The notes under the pieces are model-generated. The model was not told where the DNA came from, ran no database searches, and was given only the letters and a program-made list of their open reading frames with translations. A stretch of DNA of 38,235 bases from Variovorax sp. YR752. Its GTDB lineage: Bacteria > Pseudomonadota > Gammaproteobacteria > Burkholderiales > Burkholderiaceae_C. Positions 25,471-34,870 of the stretch are shown here, in pieces. The position numbers and the translations under genes are program-made. Within the stretch, counting starts at the first letter, position 1; each line of letters begins with the position of its first letter. The stretch covers positions 1 through 38,235 of the forward strand of contig CAMATD010000017.1 of assembly GCA_945860785.1 (NCBI GenBank), in the 5' to 3' direction.

Positions 25471-26229
25471 TCAGAACTCCTGCGAGACGGGCCGCAGCAC
25501 CACTTCGTTGATGTCCACGTTCGCGGGTTGCTCCACCGCGTAGACCACGGCGCGCGCCACCGAATCCGCAGGAATCTGGTTGGCGTCGTAGAACGCCTTC
25601 ACGCCGGCCGCGCTCTCGGCGTCACTGCTGCCGAACTTCAACTCCGACTCGACGGCACCGGGCGACACGATAGTCACGCGCACGCCGCTGTTGCCCATTT
25701 CCACGCGCAGCCCCTCGGAGATGGCCCGCACCGCATGCTTCGTCGCGCTGTAGACCATGCCGATGGGCGTGAACACCTTCAGCCCCGCGATGGATGCGAC
25801 GTTGACGATGTGCCCACTGCCCTGCACCTGCATGCGCGGCAACACGGCGGCGATGCCGTAGAGCACGCCCTTGATGTTGACGTCGATGGTGCGGTCCCAC
25901 TCGTCGACCTTGAGCTTCTCGAGCGGCGAGAGCGGCATCACGCCCGCATTGTTGACCAGCACGTCGATGCGGCCGAAGGCCTCGACCGTCGCTGCGGCGA
26001 GCTTCTCGAGATCGGCGCGCCTGGCCACGTCGGTGGCAACCGCGATCGCCTCGCCGCCGGCTTCGCGGATTTCGGCGACCACCTTGTCGAGCCGGTCGGT
26101 GCGGCGGGCCGCGAGCACGACCTTCGCGCCGCGTGCGGCCAGGTGGCGCGCCGTGGATTCGCCGAGCCCGCTGCTCGCGCCGGTGACGATGGCGACCTTG
26201 CCTTTGATGTTGTCTTGAACGGATGTCAT
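25471..26229 (-). CDS. Short-chain dehydrogenase/reductase (classical SDR)
   Basis: NAD(P)-dependent oxidoreductase of 252 residues. The coenzyme motif is TGASSGLGESTA (16-27), with NNAG in VLVNNAGVMPLS and the catalytic Ser in IVNVASIAG. The active-site pair YSATK (Tyr and Lys four apart) is intact, unlike the SDR at 15652. The Arg in VVLAARRTDRL favours NADP(H). The C-terminus DINEVVLRPVSQEF is common in the YdfG-like group of 3-hydroxy acid or general alcohol dehydrogenases. The substrate is unknown. It is divergent from a LysR-family gene across 111 bp, which suggests direct control. Confidence 0.92.
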   Translation of the reverse strand: MTSVQDNIKGKVAIVTGASSGLGESTARHLAARGAKVVLAARRTDRLDKVVAEIREAGGEAIAVATDVARRADLEKLAAATVEAFGRIDVLVNNAGVMPLSPLEKLKVDEWDRTIDVNIKGVLYGIAAVLPRMQVQGSGHIVNVASIAGLKVFTPIGMVYSATKHAVRAISEGLRVEMGNSGVRVTIVSPGAVESELKFGSSDAESAAGVKAFYDANQIPADSVARAVVYAVEQPANVDINEVVLRPVSQEF

Positions 26230-26340
26230 GGAAATTCCTTTGGCGTGTGTTGAAGAAGAAGTGCATGCAGTGTGGAAAATCCAGTCGTTCCAGTAAATGA
26301 AACTCTGGCGACTTCACAATTCCTCAAAAAGGAACACGCC
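26230..26340. promoter_or_regulatory. Divergent SDR-lysR intergenic region
   Basis: This 111-bp gap between divergent starts should contain both promoters and the LysR binding site. It is richer in A/T than its flanks. I see no perfect palindrome. AAAAAGGAACACGCC before the ATG at 26341 supplies the regulator's ribosome-binding site. Confidence 0.4.
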
Positions 26341-27225
26341 ATGTCCAACCGCCTCGAAGCCCTTCGCGTGTTCTTCACCGCCGCCGATGCCGCCAACTTC
26401 CGCGAAGCCGCCGTGCGCCTGTCGGTCTCGCCGCAGGTCGTGACGCGCGCGGTGCGCGAACTGGAAGAAGAACTGGGCGAGCCGTTGTTCCATCGCAGCA
26501 CGCGCGGCGTTCAGCTCACCGACTTCGGCCGGCAGCTTGCGGAACGCGCCCGCGTGGCGGTGGGTGGTGTCGACGAACTCTTCCACCGCATCGACCGGCG
26601 CGCGCTCTCGCAGCACGCGGGCACGGTGCGGGTCACGGCGCCACATGTGTATGGCCGGCTCATTCCGCAAGCGCTGGCGCCGCTGCTGGCGGGGCATCCC
26701 GGGCTCGTGCTCGACCTGCGCCTGTCGGAGCAGCATGCCGACGTGGTCGATCAACAGATCGACATCGGCGTGCGCGTCGGGCCGATGCGCGACGCACGCT
26801 TCGTCGCGCGCGCCGTGGGAAAGATGCCACTGCGCGTGGTGGGCTCGCCGGTACTCGTCGACAGGGTCGGCACACCGCGCAACCTCGATGCGCTCTCGAC
26901 ACTGCCGGTCACCGCACTGATCGACCGCTCCTCGGGCCGCCCCTGGCCGTGGGCGTTCAGCAAGAAGCGGCTGTTCACCGTGTCGTCGCCCGCGTTCGTG
27001 ACGGACAACATCGACGCCGAATGCGCCGCCGTGCTCGCGGGTGTCGGCTTCGGCCAGCTCATCGGGCCGCTGGCCGAGCCATGACTGCAGTCTGGCGCGC
27101 TGGTGGAGGTGCTGGCGGCCGACGCGCCGGAGCCCTGGCCCATCAACGTCTACCGCCCGCAGCGCGCACCGGTGCCGGCGCGCGTGCGGCTTGTCTACGA
27201 CGAGCTTGTCCGCGTGCTGCGCTGA
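26341..27225 (+). pseudogene. LysR-family regulator with in-frame TGA
   Basis: LysR protein of 294 codons interrupted at codon 248. The N-terminal domain MSNRLEALRVFFTAADAANF has the recognition helix VSPQVVTRAVRELEEELGEP. The effector domain begins near APHVYGRLIPQALAPLLAGH. The frame stops at TGA 27082-27084 after FGQLIGPLAEP but then continues in the same frame as LQSGALVEVLAADAPEPWPI and YRPQRAPVPARVRLVYDELV to TGA 27223-27225, a normal LysR C-terminus. A single substitution from TGG or CGA would explain it. The truncated form keeps the DNA-binding domain but loses the last strand and helix of the effector domain. It probably regulates the divergent SDR gene. Confidence 0.85.
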
Positions 27226-27234
27226 AGCGCGCCG

Positions 27235-28098
27235 TCAGTCGTACTTCTGCCCGGTGCGCATCAGCTCGGGCGTGCCGATCACCTCGTTGAGCGCATCGAA
27301 GTCCAGCATCCACGGCCGCCACGGCTGCGTGGTGCGGTGCTGGTGCAGGCTCGCGTAGTAGCCCTGCAGCGTGTGCACCACGGCACGCGCCGTGCCGCCC
27401 GGGAAGATCGCGATGCGAAAGCCGTGCTTCTGCAGCGCATCCGCATCCTGGATCGGCGTCTTGCCGCCTTCGACCATGTTGGCGAGCAGCGGCACGCGGT
27501 CGCCGAAGCGGCGGCAGGCCGCGTCCATCTGCTCGGGCGAGCGCAGCGCCTCGATGAAGAGCGCGTCCACGCCGCAGGCGAGGTACGCCTCGGCACGGTC
27601 GAGCGCGGCCTCCAGCCCTTCGACGGCCACCGCATCGGTGCGCGCGAGGATCAGCGTGTCGCTCGACGTTCGCGCGTCCAGCGCAGCCTTGAGCTTGCCG
27701 ACCATCTCGCGCTCGGGCACCACGGCCTTGCCGTCGAGGTGGCCGCAGCGCTTGGGAAAGGTCTGGTCCTCGATCTGCACCATCGCCGCGCCCGCGCGCT
27801 CGAAGCCGCGCACGGTGCGCTGGGTGTTGAGCGCGTTGCCGAAGCCGGTGTCGGCATCGACGATCACGGGCAGGCTCACGCGCTCGGTGATGCGCGCGAG
27901 CGTGTCGGCCACCTCGGTGAAGGTGGTGAGGCCGACGTCGGAGCGGCCCAGGCGCGTGTAGGCGATGGAGGCGCCCGAGAGGTAGAGCGCCTCGAAACCG
28001 GCCTGCTCGGCCACCAATGCGCTGAGCGCGTCGTACACACCGGGCGCGAGCACGATGTCGTTGCGCGCGAGTCGGGTCTTGAAGGAGGGATTCGTCAT
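27235..28098 (-). CDS. Isocitrate lyase/PEP mutase family C-C lyase
   Basis: TIM-barrel enzyme of 287 residues, probably cleaving a substituted malate/isocitrate-type acid to pyruvate or glyoxylate plus a second acid. The Mg-binding motif DADTGFGN is at 81-88. The mobile loop PKRCGHLDGK is at 115-124, and the catalytic Cys118 marks lyases (methylisocitrate or dimethylmalate lyase, oxaloacetate decarboxylase). Phosphonopyruvate mutases lack this Cys. It is the last gene of the operon, and its ATG overlaps the TGA of the FAD dehydrogenase gene (ATGA). With the aconitase-like and PrpD-like genes upstream it completes a dehydrate/rehydrate/cleave set. The exact substrate is unresolved. Confidence 0.9.
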   Translation of the reverse strand: MTNPSFKTRLARNDIVLAPGVYDALSALVAEQAGFEALYLSGASIAYTRLGRSDVGLTTFTEVADTLARITERVSLPVIVDADTGFGNALNTQRTVRGFERAGAAMVQIEDQTFPKRCGHLDGKAVVPEREMVGKLKAALDARTSSDTLILARTDAVAVEGLEAALDRAEAYLACGVDALFIEALRSPEQMDAACRRFGDRVPLLANMVEGGKTPIQDADALQKHGFRIAIFPGGTARAVVHTLQGYYASLHQHRTTQPWRPWMLDFDALNEVIGTPELMRTGQKYD

Positions 28099-29510
28099 GC
28101 GGACGCTTTCGTCGAATGGATCAATGCGGCGGCTGTGCGCGCCGCGATGTAGCCGCCGGCCACCGCGCTCAGCAGGCCGTTGCCGGAGAGATAGCCCCAC
28201 ACCGCATCGCCAGAAACACCGCCCGCCGCGCCACCGGCGGCGAACAGGTTGGCGAAGGGCGTGCCGTCGTGGCGCAGCACGCGCATGTCGGACGCGGTGT
28301 CGAGGCCGCCTTGGGTGTGGAAGAGCGCGCCCGTGACCTTCACTGCGAAATAGGGCGCTTCGAGCACGCGTGAGAATACGCGGCCGTCGGGCGGTGGCGT
28401 GCCGGCGCGCATCGCGTCGAGCGTGCCTTGCAGCACCGCCGGCTCACAGCCGATGCAGTCCGCGAGCGCCGCGACCGACTCACAGCGGCGCAAGGCGCCC
28501 GCCGCCTCCGCATCGCAGAAGTCGGGAAAGCCCCGCGCCAGTGCGAGCAACGGCGTGTCGAACACATTCCACGCAATGCCGCCCGGCTGCGCGAGCACGT
28601 GCACCGCGGCTTCCGAGTAGCCCTGGGTCTCGTCATGAAAGCGCCGGCCCTCGCAGTTGATCTGCACGCCGCCTTCCATCATCACGGCCCACGACATGAG
28701 CGCGCCTTGCGGCGTGACTCATGAACCGTGGCCCTGGTAGCCACCGAGATCGCGCAGACGCGCGCCCAACGATTCGCCCCAGAGGATCGCGCTGCCGTCG
28801 TGGCTGTCGTGGCCGCCGAAGGCGGCCTCGGCCATCTCGGGCAGCAACGTGCGCACCATTTCCGCATTGCAGCCGAAGCCATTGCAGGCGAGCAACAGCG
28901 CATCGCAGCTCAGGGACTCGCGACTACCGTCGGGCCGCGCATAGTCGATGCCGATCACGCGGTCTTCGGCATCGAGCACCAGCGTGTCGACCATCGCCTG
29001 CGTCAGCACGGGAATGCCCGCCGCCTCGACGGCCGCCTGCAAGGCGGCCATCAGCGACGCGCCTGTTTTCTGCGGCAGCGAATGCATGCGATGCACGCTG
29101 TGACCCGGATAGAGAAAGCCGTCGAGCAGCATCCACTGCAGGCCGTGCCGTTCCTGCAGCGCATCGAGCGCCGGGCCGATGGATTCCGCATAGGCCTCGA
29201 CCAATGCAGGCGCCGCGCGGCCGTGGGCCTTGGCCTGGATGTCGGCGGCGAAGCGCTTGGCGCTGTCGTCGTGCACGCCGTGCTCGCGCTGCGTGCGGGT
29301 GCCGGGCGCGGGGATGAAACCCGAGGACAGCGCGGTCGATCCGCTCGGCAGCGCATCGCGCTCCAGCACCACGCAGTCCACACCCGCATCGCTCAGCATC
29401 AGTGCGGCCGTGAGCCCGCAGGCGCCGCCGCCGACGATCGCCACCGGCACGTGCACTTCGGCCTCGACCTGCGCGGCGCGACGGATGTGGCGCGAAGGCT
29501 TTGTCGTCAT
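28095..29510 (-). pseudogene. FAD-dependent dehydrogenase (fumarate reductase/TcuA-like flavoprotein) with in-frame TGA
   Basis: Flavoprotein of 471 codons. VPVAIVGGGACGLTAALMLS near 22-41 is the FAD-binding dinucleotide fold, and VDCVVLERD follows. The C-terminal FAD contact reads ANLFAAGGAAGGVSGDAVWG. This family includes fumarate reductase, 3-ketosteroid dehydrogenase and tricarballylate dehydrogenase (TcuA); here a polycarboxylate oxidation is plausible. A TGA at 28721-28719 (codon 264) interrupts the frame after LGGYQGHGS and the protein resumes in frame as VTPQGALMSWAVMMEGGVQI. One substitution from TGG or CGA would restore it. The start overlaps the stop of the isochorismatase-like gene and the end overlaps the lyase start, both as ATGA, so the full length is what the operon was built for. 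Confidence 0.85.
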
Positions 29511-30121
29511 GCGAGCGATGCGATGCAGGCCGCGCAGTCCATCACCTCGGCCACGTTGCGCATGTCGGCCAGCGAGGTCTGGTGGCGTTCTTCGCCGAAG
29601 GCCGCGCAGCCGTCGGCCAGCACCAGCGTGCGGTAGTCGCGCATGTGCGCATCGCGCACGGTGCTCGCGACGCCGCCGTTGGTGACGATGCCGCAGACAG
29701 CCACCGTGTCGATGCCCGCCCGGCGCAGCACCCAGTCGAGCTGCGTATTGAAGAAGGCCGAGTACGCGACCTTGCTCACCGTCACGTCGACCAGCCCGGT
29801 CAGCGCATCGACGTTCGCCTGGCCCCAGCTTCCGGGCGCGAAGTCGCCTCTCTTCAGGTACGGGCGCAGCGCCTTGAGGTGCGGCGAGACCATCGGCTCG
29901 CCGGCCGCGTCGGGCCACAGCGTGAACTGGCTCGCGACCACGAGACCTCCCGCCGCCTTGAGCGCGCGCGCCACCCCGGCCACGCGCGCGGGCAGCAGCA
30001 GCGCCGGCGGATTGGTATCGCCGCCGCGCGCATAGGCGCCGTTGGCATCGAGAAAGTCGTTCTGCAGGTCGATGACGACCAGCGCCGTCTTCGCTGCAAC
30101 GGGTTTCGTGCCTGCGCTCAT
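29507..30121 (-). CDS. Isochorismatase-fold hydrolase lacking the catalytic Cys
   Basis: Cysteine-hydrolase-fold protein of 204 residues. TALVVIDLQNDFLD supplies Asp18 of the triad and VSKVAYSAFFNTQLD supplies Lys117. At the place where amidases of the family have TNxCV, this protein reads IVTNGGVASTVRDA, with Gly150 for the nucleophilic Cys. True isochorismatases also lack the Cys, so a Cys-independent hydrolysis is conceivable, but N-carbamoyl or amide hydrolysis by the usual mechanism is not. I start at 30121 (MSAGTK), which overlaps the hydantoinase A stop as ATGA. A longer frame to 30184 would run into hyuA. Its place after hyuA/hyuB suggests action on the ring-opened product. Confidence 0.88.
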   Translation of the reverse strand: MSAGTKPVAAKTALVVIDLQNDFLDANGAYARGGDTNPPALLLPARVAGVARALKAAGGLVVASQFTLWPDAAGEPMVSPHLKALRPYLKRGDFAPGSWGQANVDALTGLVDVTVSKVAYSAFFNTQLDWVLRRAGIDTVAVCGIVTNGGVASTVRDAHMRDYRTLVLADGCAAFGEERHQTSLADMRNVAEVMDCAACIASLA

Positions 30122-32171
30122 GACAGCCTCACCAGCAGGTTGCCGTGCGCATCGACCTCGGCGTGGAAGCCGGGCTCGAGCCACACGGTGGTGTCGGCCT
30201 GCTCAAGGATCGCAGGCCCATCGATGCGCGCAGCCACCGGCAGTTCGAGCCGCGCGTAGCGCATGGCCTCGTGCCACCGGCCGTCGTGGAACACGCGCTG
30301 CATGCCGAGCGGCGCGGTGCTGCCCTGCCCTTCGGGCGCCAGCACCTTCAGGTCGAACTTGGAGCGCACGCCGATGCGTGCGTAGCGCAGGTTCATCACG
30401 CGGATCGGGATGCCTTCGAGCACACGGCCGAAGGCGGCGGTGTAGCTGGCTTCGAACGCGGCGCGGATCGACTGCGCCGTGATTGGCACGCTGCCTGCAT
30501 CGGCCAGCACCACGGGCAGCGTGTGCGTCTGGCCCGCATAGAGCATGTCGAGCGCGATGACCTCGCGCACTTCGTCGAAGCGCACGCCCGAAGAATCGAG
30601 GCGCTGCTGGCAGCTCGCGGCCAGCGCGTCGATGCGGCGCTGCAAGTCGCCAACGTCGAGTTCGGCCAGCGGCTTGTTGAGGGTCTGCACCGCGTCGTGG
30701 CGCATGTCGGCAATCACGCAGCCCAGGGCCGAGGTCACGCCGGGATAGCGCGGCACGATGCCCGTGGCCACCCCCACCTCGCGCATCATCGCGCACACAT
30801 GCAGTGCACCGTCACCGCCGAAAGGCATGTAGGCGAAGCGGCGCGGGTCATGCCCGCGCTCGATCGACACGAGGCGAATCGCACCCGCCATGCGCGCATT
30901 GGCGACCGTCAGAATCGCCTCGGCCGCGGCGTGCATGTCGAGGCCGAGCGGTCGCGCGACGTGCTCCTCGATGGCCTGGCGCGACTTCTCGGCATCCAGC
31001 GCTGCCAGCAGTCCGCCGCCCAGCGGGCGATCCGCCGCGATGCGCCCGAGCAGCACGTTGGCATCCGTCACCGTCGGCCGCATGTTGCCGCGCCCATAGC
31101 AAGCCGGTCCCGGCACACTGCCGGCCGACTCAGGTCCGACCTGCAGCATACCGCTCGCATCCACCGAGGCGATGGAGCCGCCGCCGGCGCCGATGGTCTC
31201 GATCTGGATCATCGGCGAGCGGATCACCATGCCGAACTCGATGGCGGTCTGCGCCGCCAGCGCGGCCTCGCCGTTCGCCACCAGCGACACGTCGAACGAG
31301 GTGCCGCCCATGTCGCCGGTGATCGCATTCGGAAAGCCGGCCGCGCGCGCAATGGCCGCACAGGCAATCACGCCAGTCGCCGGGCCCGACAGCGCCGTGC
31401 GCACCGGCAGGTCGCTCGCGGTCTGGCGCGACATCACGCCGCCATTGCTCTGCACCACCAACAGTTCGCCGGCAAAGCCCTGCCCGCGCAGGTCCGATTC
31501 GAGCCGCTCGAGGTAGCCGCCCACCACGGGCTGCAGCGCGGCGTTGAGCGTGGCGGTCGAGCAGCGCTCGAATCGCGGATCTCGGGCAGCACCTCGCTGG
31601 CCGAGGTGACATGCGGGTTGGGCCAGAGCGCGCGCACCGCCGCGACGGCCAGCCGTTCGTTCTCGGGGTTGGCATAGGTGTTGATGAAGAACACGCACAC
31701 GGCCTCGCAGCCCGCTTCGAGCAGCGAGCGCGCTTCGGCGCGCACCTGTTCGAGATCGACCGCCGTGTGCAGCGTGCCGTCCGCGAGCACGCGCTCGTCC
31801 ACTTCGCGACGCAGGTCGCGCGGCACCACCGGCGTGAAGCTGCCGCGCAGGCCCCAGGTCTCGGGCCGGTCGCGGCGGCGCATCTCCAGCACGTCGCGGA
31901 AACCGCGTGTGGTGATGATGCCGGTGCGCGCCACCTTGCGTTCGAGCAGCGCATTGGTGCCGACCGTGGTGCCGTGCACGATGGTGGCGATGGCCGCGGC
32001 CGAATCGGCCACGCGGGCCACGCCGTTCATGAAGCCGCGCGCTTCCTCACCGCGCGTGGAAGGCACCTTGACGATGCGCGCCGTGCCATTCGCTTCGTCG
32101 AGCACGAAGAGGTCGGTGAAGGTGCCGCCGATATCGACGCCGACGACAAGAGATTTACCAGTGGAAGTCAT
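30118..32171 (-). pseudogene. hyuA: Hydantoinase/oxoprolinase subunit A, frameshifted
   Basis: ATP-dependent lactam/imide ring-opening enzyme subunit (hydantoinase A/5-oxoprolinase N-terminal type). The N-terminal frame from 32171 gives VVGVDIGGTFTDLFVLD (nucleotide-binding) through NPHVTSASEVLPEIRD. The C-terminal frame begins as ERCSTATLNAALQPVVGGYL and includes GDMGGTSFDVSL and GAGGGSIASVD to the stop at 30118. One missing base near 31572 (plus strand) breaks EIREFERCST, a conserved stretch of the family. Adding it gives 684 residues, the usual size. The start overlaps the hyuB stop as ATGA. Substrates of this family are diverse (hydantoins, oxoproline, N-methylhydantoin). Confidence 0.9.
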
Positions 32172-33868
32172 TCGGACGCCTTCTTCTTGCTGCTGCTGCC
32201 GGTGGGGGTTCCGGTCGTCACATAGCCCATCGCGCTGTCGGCTTCGCGTTGTGGCGCAGGCCGATCGGCCGCGTGGCCCCAGCCGCCGCCACCAGGCGTT
32301 TCGAGCCGCACGCGCTCACCGCGCGCGAGTCGGATGCCGCGCATCTTCGACACCATGGGCGGCGTGTGCCATTCGCCCGCGTTCTCGTAGCTGAACACGT
32401 TGACGGCGCCCGAGCCGCCGCCCGCGATGCCCTTGGGCGGCGAGGTGCCGCGCTCGCCGAAGACAAACACTTCGGCGTCCTTCTCGAGCAGTTCGATCTC
32501 ATAGACAGCACCCAGGCCGCCGCGGTGCCGGCCGTCGCCGCCCGAATCGGCGCGCAGAGACCATTCGGTGAAGCGCACCGGATAGGCGGCTTCCAGAATT
32601 TCGAGCGGCGGGATCGTCGCGGTCGAGATCGGCGCGTTGCCGTGCGACAGCCCGTCGCCGCCCGAGTGGCCGCCATGGCCGCCGCCGAAGAAACTGAACA
32701 TCACCCAGCGCTGGCCCTCGCGGCCCTTGTCGCTGCGGTGGCCCGCGATGGACAGCGCATTGATCGTGCCGTAGGCCTGCGCCACGGCGCGCGTCGGGTC
32801 GGCCTGCGCGGCGGCGCTGAAGATCACGTCGATCATGCGCAGGATGGTCTCGGTGTAGCCGCCGACCGGGCGCGGGCGCTCGCAGTTGATCACGAGCTTG
32901 TCGGGGATGTCGAAGTCCACCGCGTCGAGCACGCCGGCATTCGCCGGCACGTCCGGGAACAAGTGCTTGAGCGCGACGTAGCAAGCCGCCACAGCCGTGG
33001 CGCGCGAGATGTTCACCGGCCCCGCGCATTGCGGCGAGGTGCGCGAGAAGTCGAGCAGCAGGCGGTCGCCCGCCACCGTCATGTCGAGCGCGATGGTCAG
33101 CGGCTCGTTCACGATGCCGTCGTTGTCGAGCACGTCCTCGAAGCTGTAGCGGCTATCGGGCAGCGAGGCGATGTGCGAGCGCATGAGGCGCAGCGCGCGG
33201 CTGCGCAACTCGCCGAGCGCGTTGAGCACCAGGTCGTCGCCGTACTCGTCGAGCAGGCCGTTCAGCCGCTTCTCACCGAGCTCCAGCGCGGCGAGTTGGC
33301 CGTTCAGGTCGCCCCAGAGGCTGTCGGGCAGGCGCGTGTTGGCCTGCAGGATCGCGAGCACGTCCGCATCGAGCACGCCGTCGCGCACGATGCGCACCGG
33401 CGGAATCTGTACCGCCTCCTGCCAGCACTCGGTCGCGGCCGGGTTGTAGTTGCCGGGCACCGCGCCGCCCACGTCGTGCCAGTGCGCGGCCGAGGCCATG
33501 TAGCAATACAGCTTGCCGTTGCGGAAGAACGGCTTCACCAGCTTGAAGTCGTTGGCGTGCGTGCCGCCGTCGTAGGCGTCGTTGCTGATCCAGATGTCGC
33601 CGTCCTTCATGCCGCCGCGCGGCGCGGCCGCCTTGGCGGTGGCGCGCACCGCCAAGGCCCTGGCGCCGACGAACACCGGCAGGCCCGACTTGCCCTGCAC
33701 CAGCGTGTCGCCGCTCACCGCGTCGTACAGGCCGTGGCAGGCGTCGTGCGCCTCGGCAATGATGGGATTGAATGCGCTGCGGTAGAGCGTGGCGTCCATT
33801 TCGTCAGCCACCTGTTCGAGGCGGCCGCGCAGCACGGCGAGCGTAACGGGGTCTAGTGCGTTGTTCAT
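32168..33868 (-). CDS. hyuB: Hydantoinase/oxoprolinase subunit B
   Basis: 566-residue partner of HyuA. It opens MNNALDPVTLAVLRGRLEQV, typical of the family, with RSAFNPIIAEAHDACHGLYD near 30-49. GDIWISNDAYDGGTHANDFK (about 92-111) is the conserved HyuB signature, and the Gly-rich GGGGWGHA near the C-terminus is also diagnostic. A much longer frame extends upstream to 34093, but that part is antisense-like to the Bug gene. The ATG at 33868 follows the Bug gene stop by 2 nt. HyuA and HyuB together should couple ATP hydrolysis to cleavage of a cyclic amide or imide. Confidence 0.93.
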   Translation of the reverse strand: MNNALDPVTLAVLRGRLEQVADEMDATLYRSAFNPIIAEAHDACHGLYDAVSGDTLVQGKSGLPVFVGARALAVRATAKAAAPRGGMKDGDIWISNDAYDGGTHANDFKLVKPFFRNGKLYCYMASAAHWHDVGGAVPGNYNPAATECWQEAVQIPPVRIVRDGVLDADVLAILQANTRLPDSLWGDLNGQLAALELGEKRLNGLLDEYGDDLVLNALGELRSRALRLMRSHIASLPDSRYSFEDVLDNDGIVNEPLTIALDMTVAGDRLLLDFSRTSPQCAGPVNISRATAVAACYVALKHLFPDVPANAGVLDAVDFDIPDKLVINCERPRPVGGYTETILRMIDVIFSAAAQADPTRAVAQAYGTINALSIAGHRSDKGREGQRWVMFSFFGGGHGGHSGGDGLSHGNAPISTATIPPLEILEAAYPVRFTEWSLRADSGGDGRHRGGLGAVYEIELLEKDAEVFVFGERGTSPPKGIAGGGSGAVNVFSYENAGEWHTPPMVSKMRGIRLARGERVRLETPGGGGWGHAADRPAPQREADSAMGYVTTGTPTGSSSKKKASE

Positions 33869-33870
33869 GC

Positions 33871-34839
33871 TCAGTCCACTTTCGCGCCGCTGGTCTTCAC
33901 GACCTTGGCCCATTTGTCGATTTCTTTTTTCACGTGCGCAGTGAATTCCGCTTGCGTGGAGCCCACGGGCTCGGCGCCGAGCGCGGCGAGCTTCTCGCGC
34001 ACGTCGGGCAGTTTCAGGATGCGCTGCACCTCGGCCGAGAGCTTGTCCACCACCGGTTGCGGCGTGCCCTTGGGCGCGAACAGGCCCGACCACGCATCGG
34101 CGTAGAAGCCCGGGTAGGTTTCCGAGATGGTCGGCAGATCGGGCAGCGACGGCGAGCGGCGCAGACTGGTGAGCGCAATGGCGCGCAGCTTACCGGCCTT
34201 GATGTGCGGCAGCGCGGACGGCAGTCCGTCGACCATCATCTGGACCTGCCCGGCGAGCAGGTCGGACACGGCCGGCGCGCTGCCCTTGTAGGGCACGTGC
34301 GTGATGTCGACGCCGGCGTCGGACTTGAGCATTTCCATGCCGAGGTGCGCAGCCGTGCCGTTGCCGAGCGACGCGTAGTTGAGCTTGCCGGGCTCCTTCT
34401 TCGCGAGCGCCACGAGCTCGGCCAGGTTCTTCGCCGGCACCGACGGATACACCACCAGCACGTTGGGCACCACCGCGACCTGGCTGATGGCGACGAAATC
34501 GGCCACCGGGTCGTAGGACATCTTGCTGTAAAGCGAGGTGTTGATGGCATGCGAGCCGGTCACGCCCATCACCAGCGTGTAGCCGTCGGCCGGCGACTTG
34601 GCGACGAGGTCGGAGCCCACGTTGCCGCCCGCGCCCGCGCGGTTGTCGACCAGCACGGGCTGGCCCCAGTGCTCGCTCATCTTCACCGCGACGAGGCGCG
34701 CCGCTGCATCGGTGGCGCCGCCCGGCGGGAACGGCACGACGAGGCGTATCGCCTTGTTCGGAAAATCGCTCGCCTGGGCGGCCGCGGCGAGCGGGAGACA
34801 GACGAGGAGCGTGCTCGCGAGATAGCGCAGGAGTTTCAT
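33871..34839 (-). CDS. Bug/TctC-family tripartite tricarboxylate-type binding protein
   Basis: Periplasmic binding protein of 322 residues. The signal peptide MKLLRYLASTLLVCLPLAAAAQA is followed by SDFPNKAIRLVVPFPPGGAT, the universal Bug opening. ADGYTLVMGVTGSHAINTSL and DITHVPYKGSAPAVSDLLAG (second domain) form the ligand pocket region. Bug proteins bind carboxylates, often aromatic or tricarboxylic, and usually lack cognate membrane subunits nearby, as here. The start at 34839 is chosen for the signal peptide; a longer frame to 35031 is not plausible. It is 31 nt after the PrpD-like gene and 2 nt before hyuB. A second, partial Bug gene opens this operon in the window. Confidence 0.93.
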   Translation of the reverse strand: MKLLRYLASTLLVCLPLAAAAQASDFPNKAIRLVVPFPPGGATDAAARLVAVKMSEHWGQPVLVDNRAGAGGNVGSDLVAKSPADGYTLVMGVTGSHAINTSLYSKMSYDPVADFVAISQVAVVPNVLVVYPSVPAKNLAELVALAKKEPGKLNYASLGNGTAAHLGMEMLKSDAGVDITHVPYKGSAPAVSDLLAGQVQMMVDGLPSALPHIKAGKLRAIALTSLRRSPSLPDLPTISETYPGFYADAWSGLFAPKGTPQPVVDKLSAEVQRILKLPDVREKLAALGAEPVGSTQAEFTAHVKKEIDKWAKVVKTSGAKVD

Positions 34840-34870
34840 GATGGGGTGGGCTGTGAGGGTGAGGAGTGGG

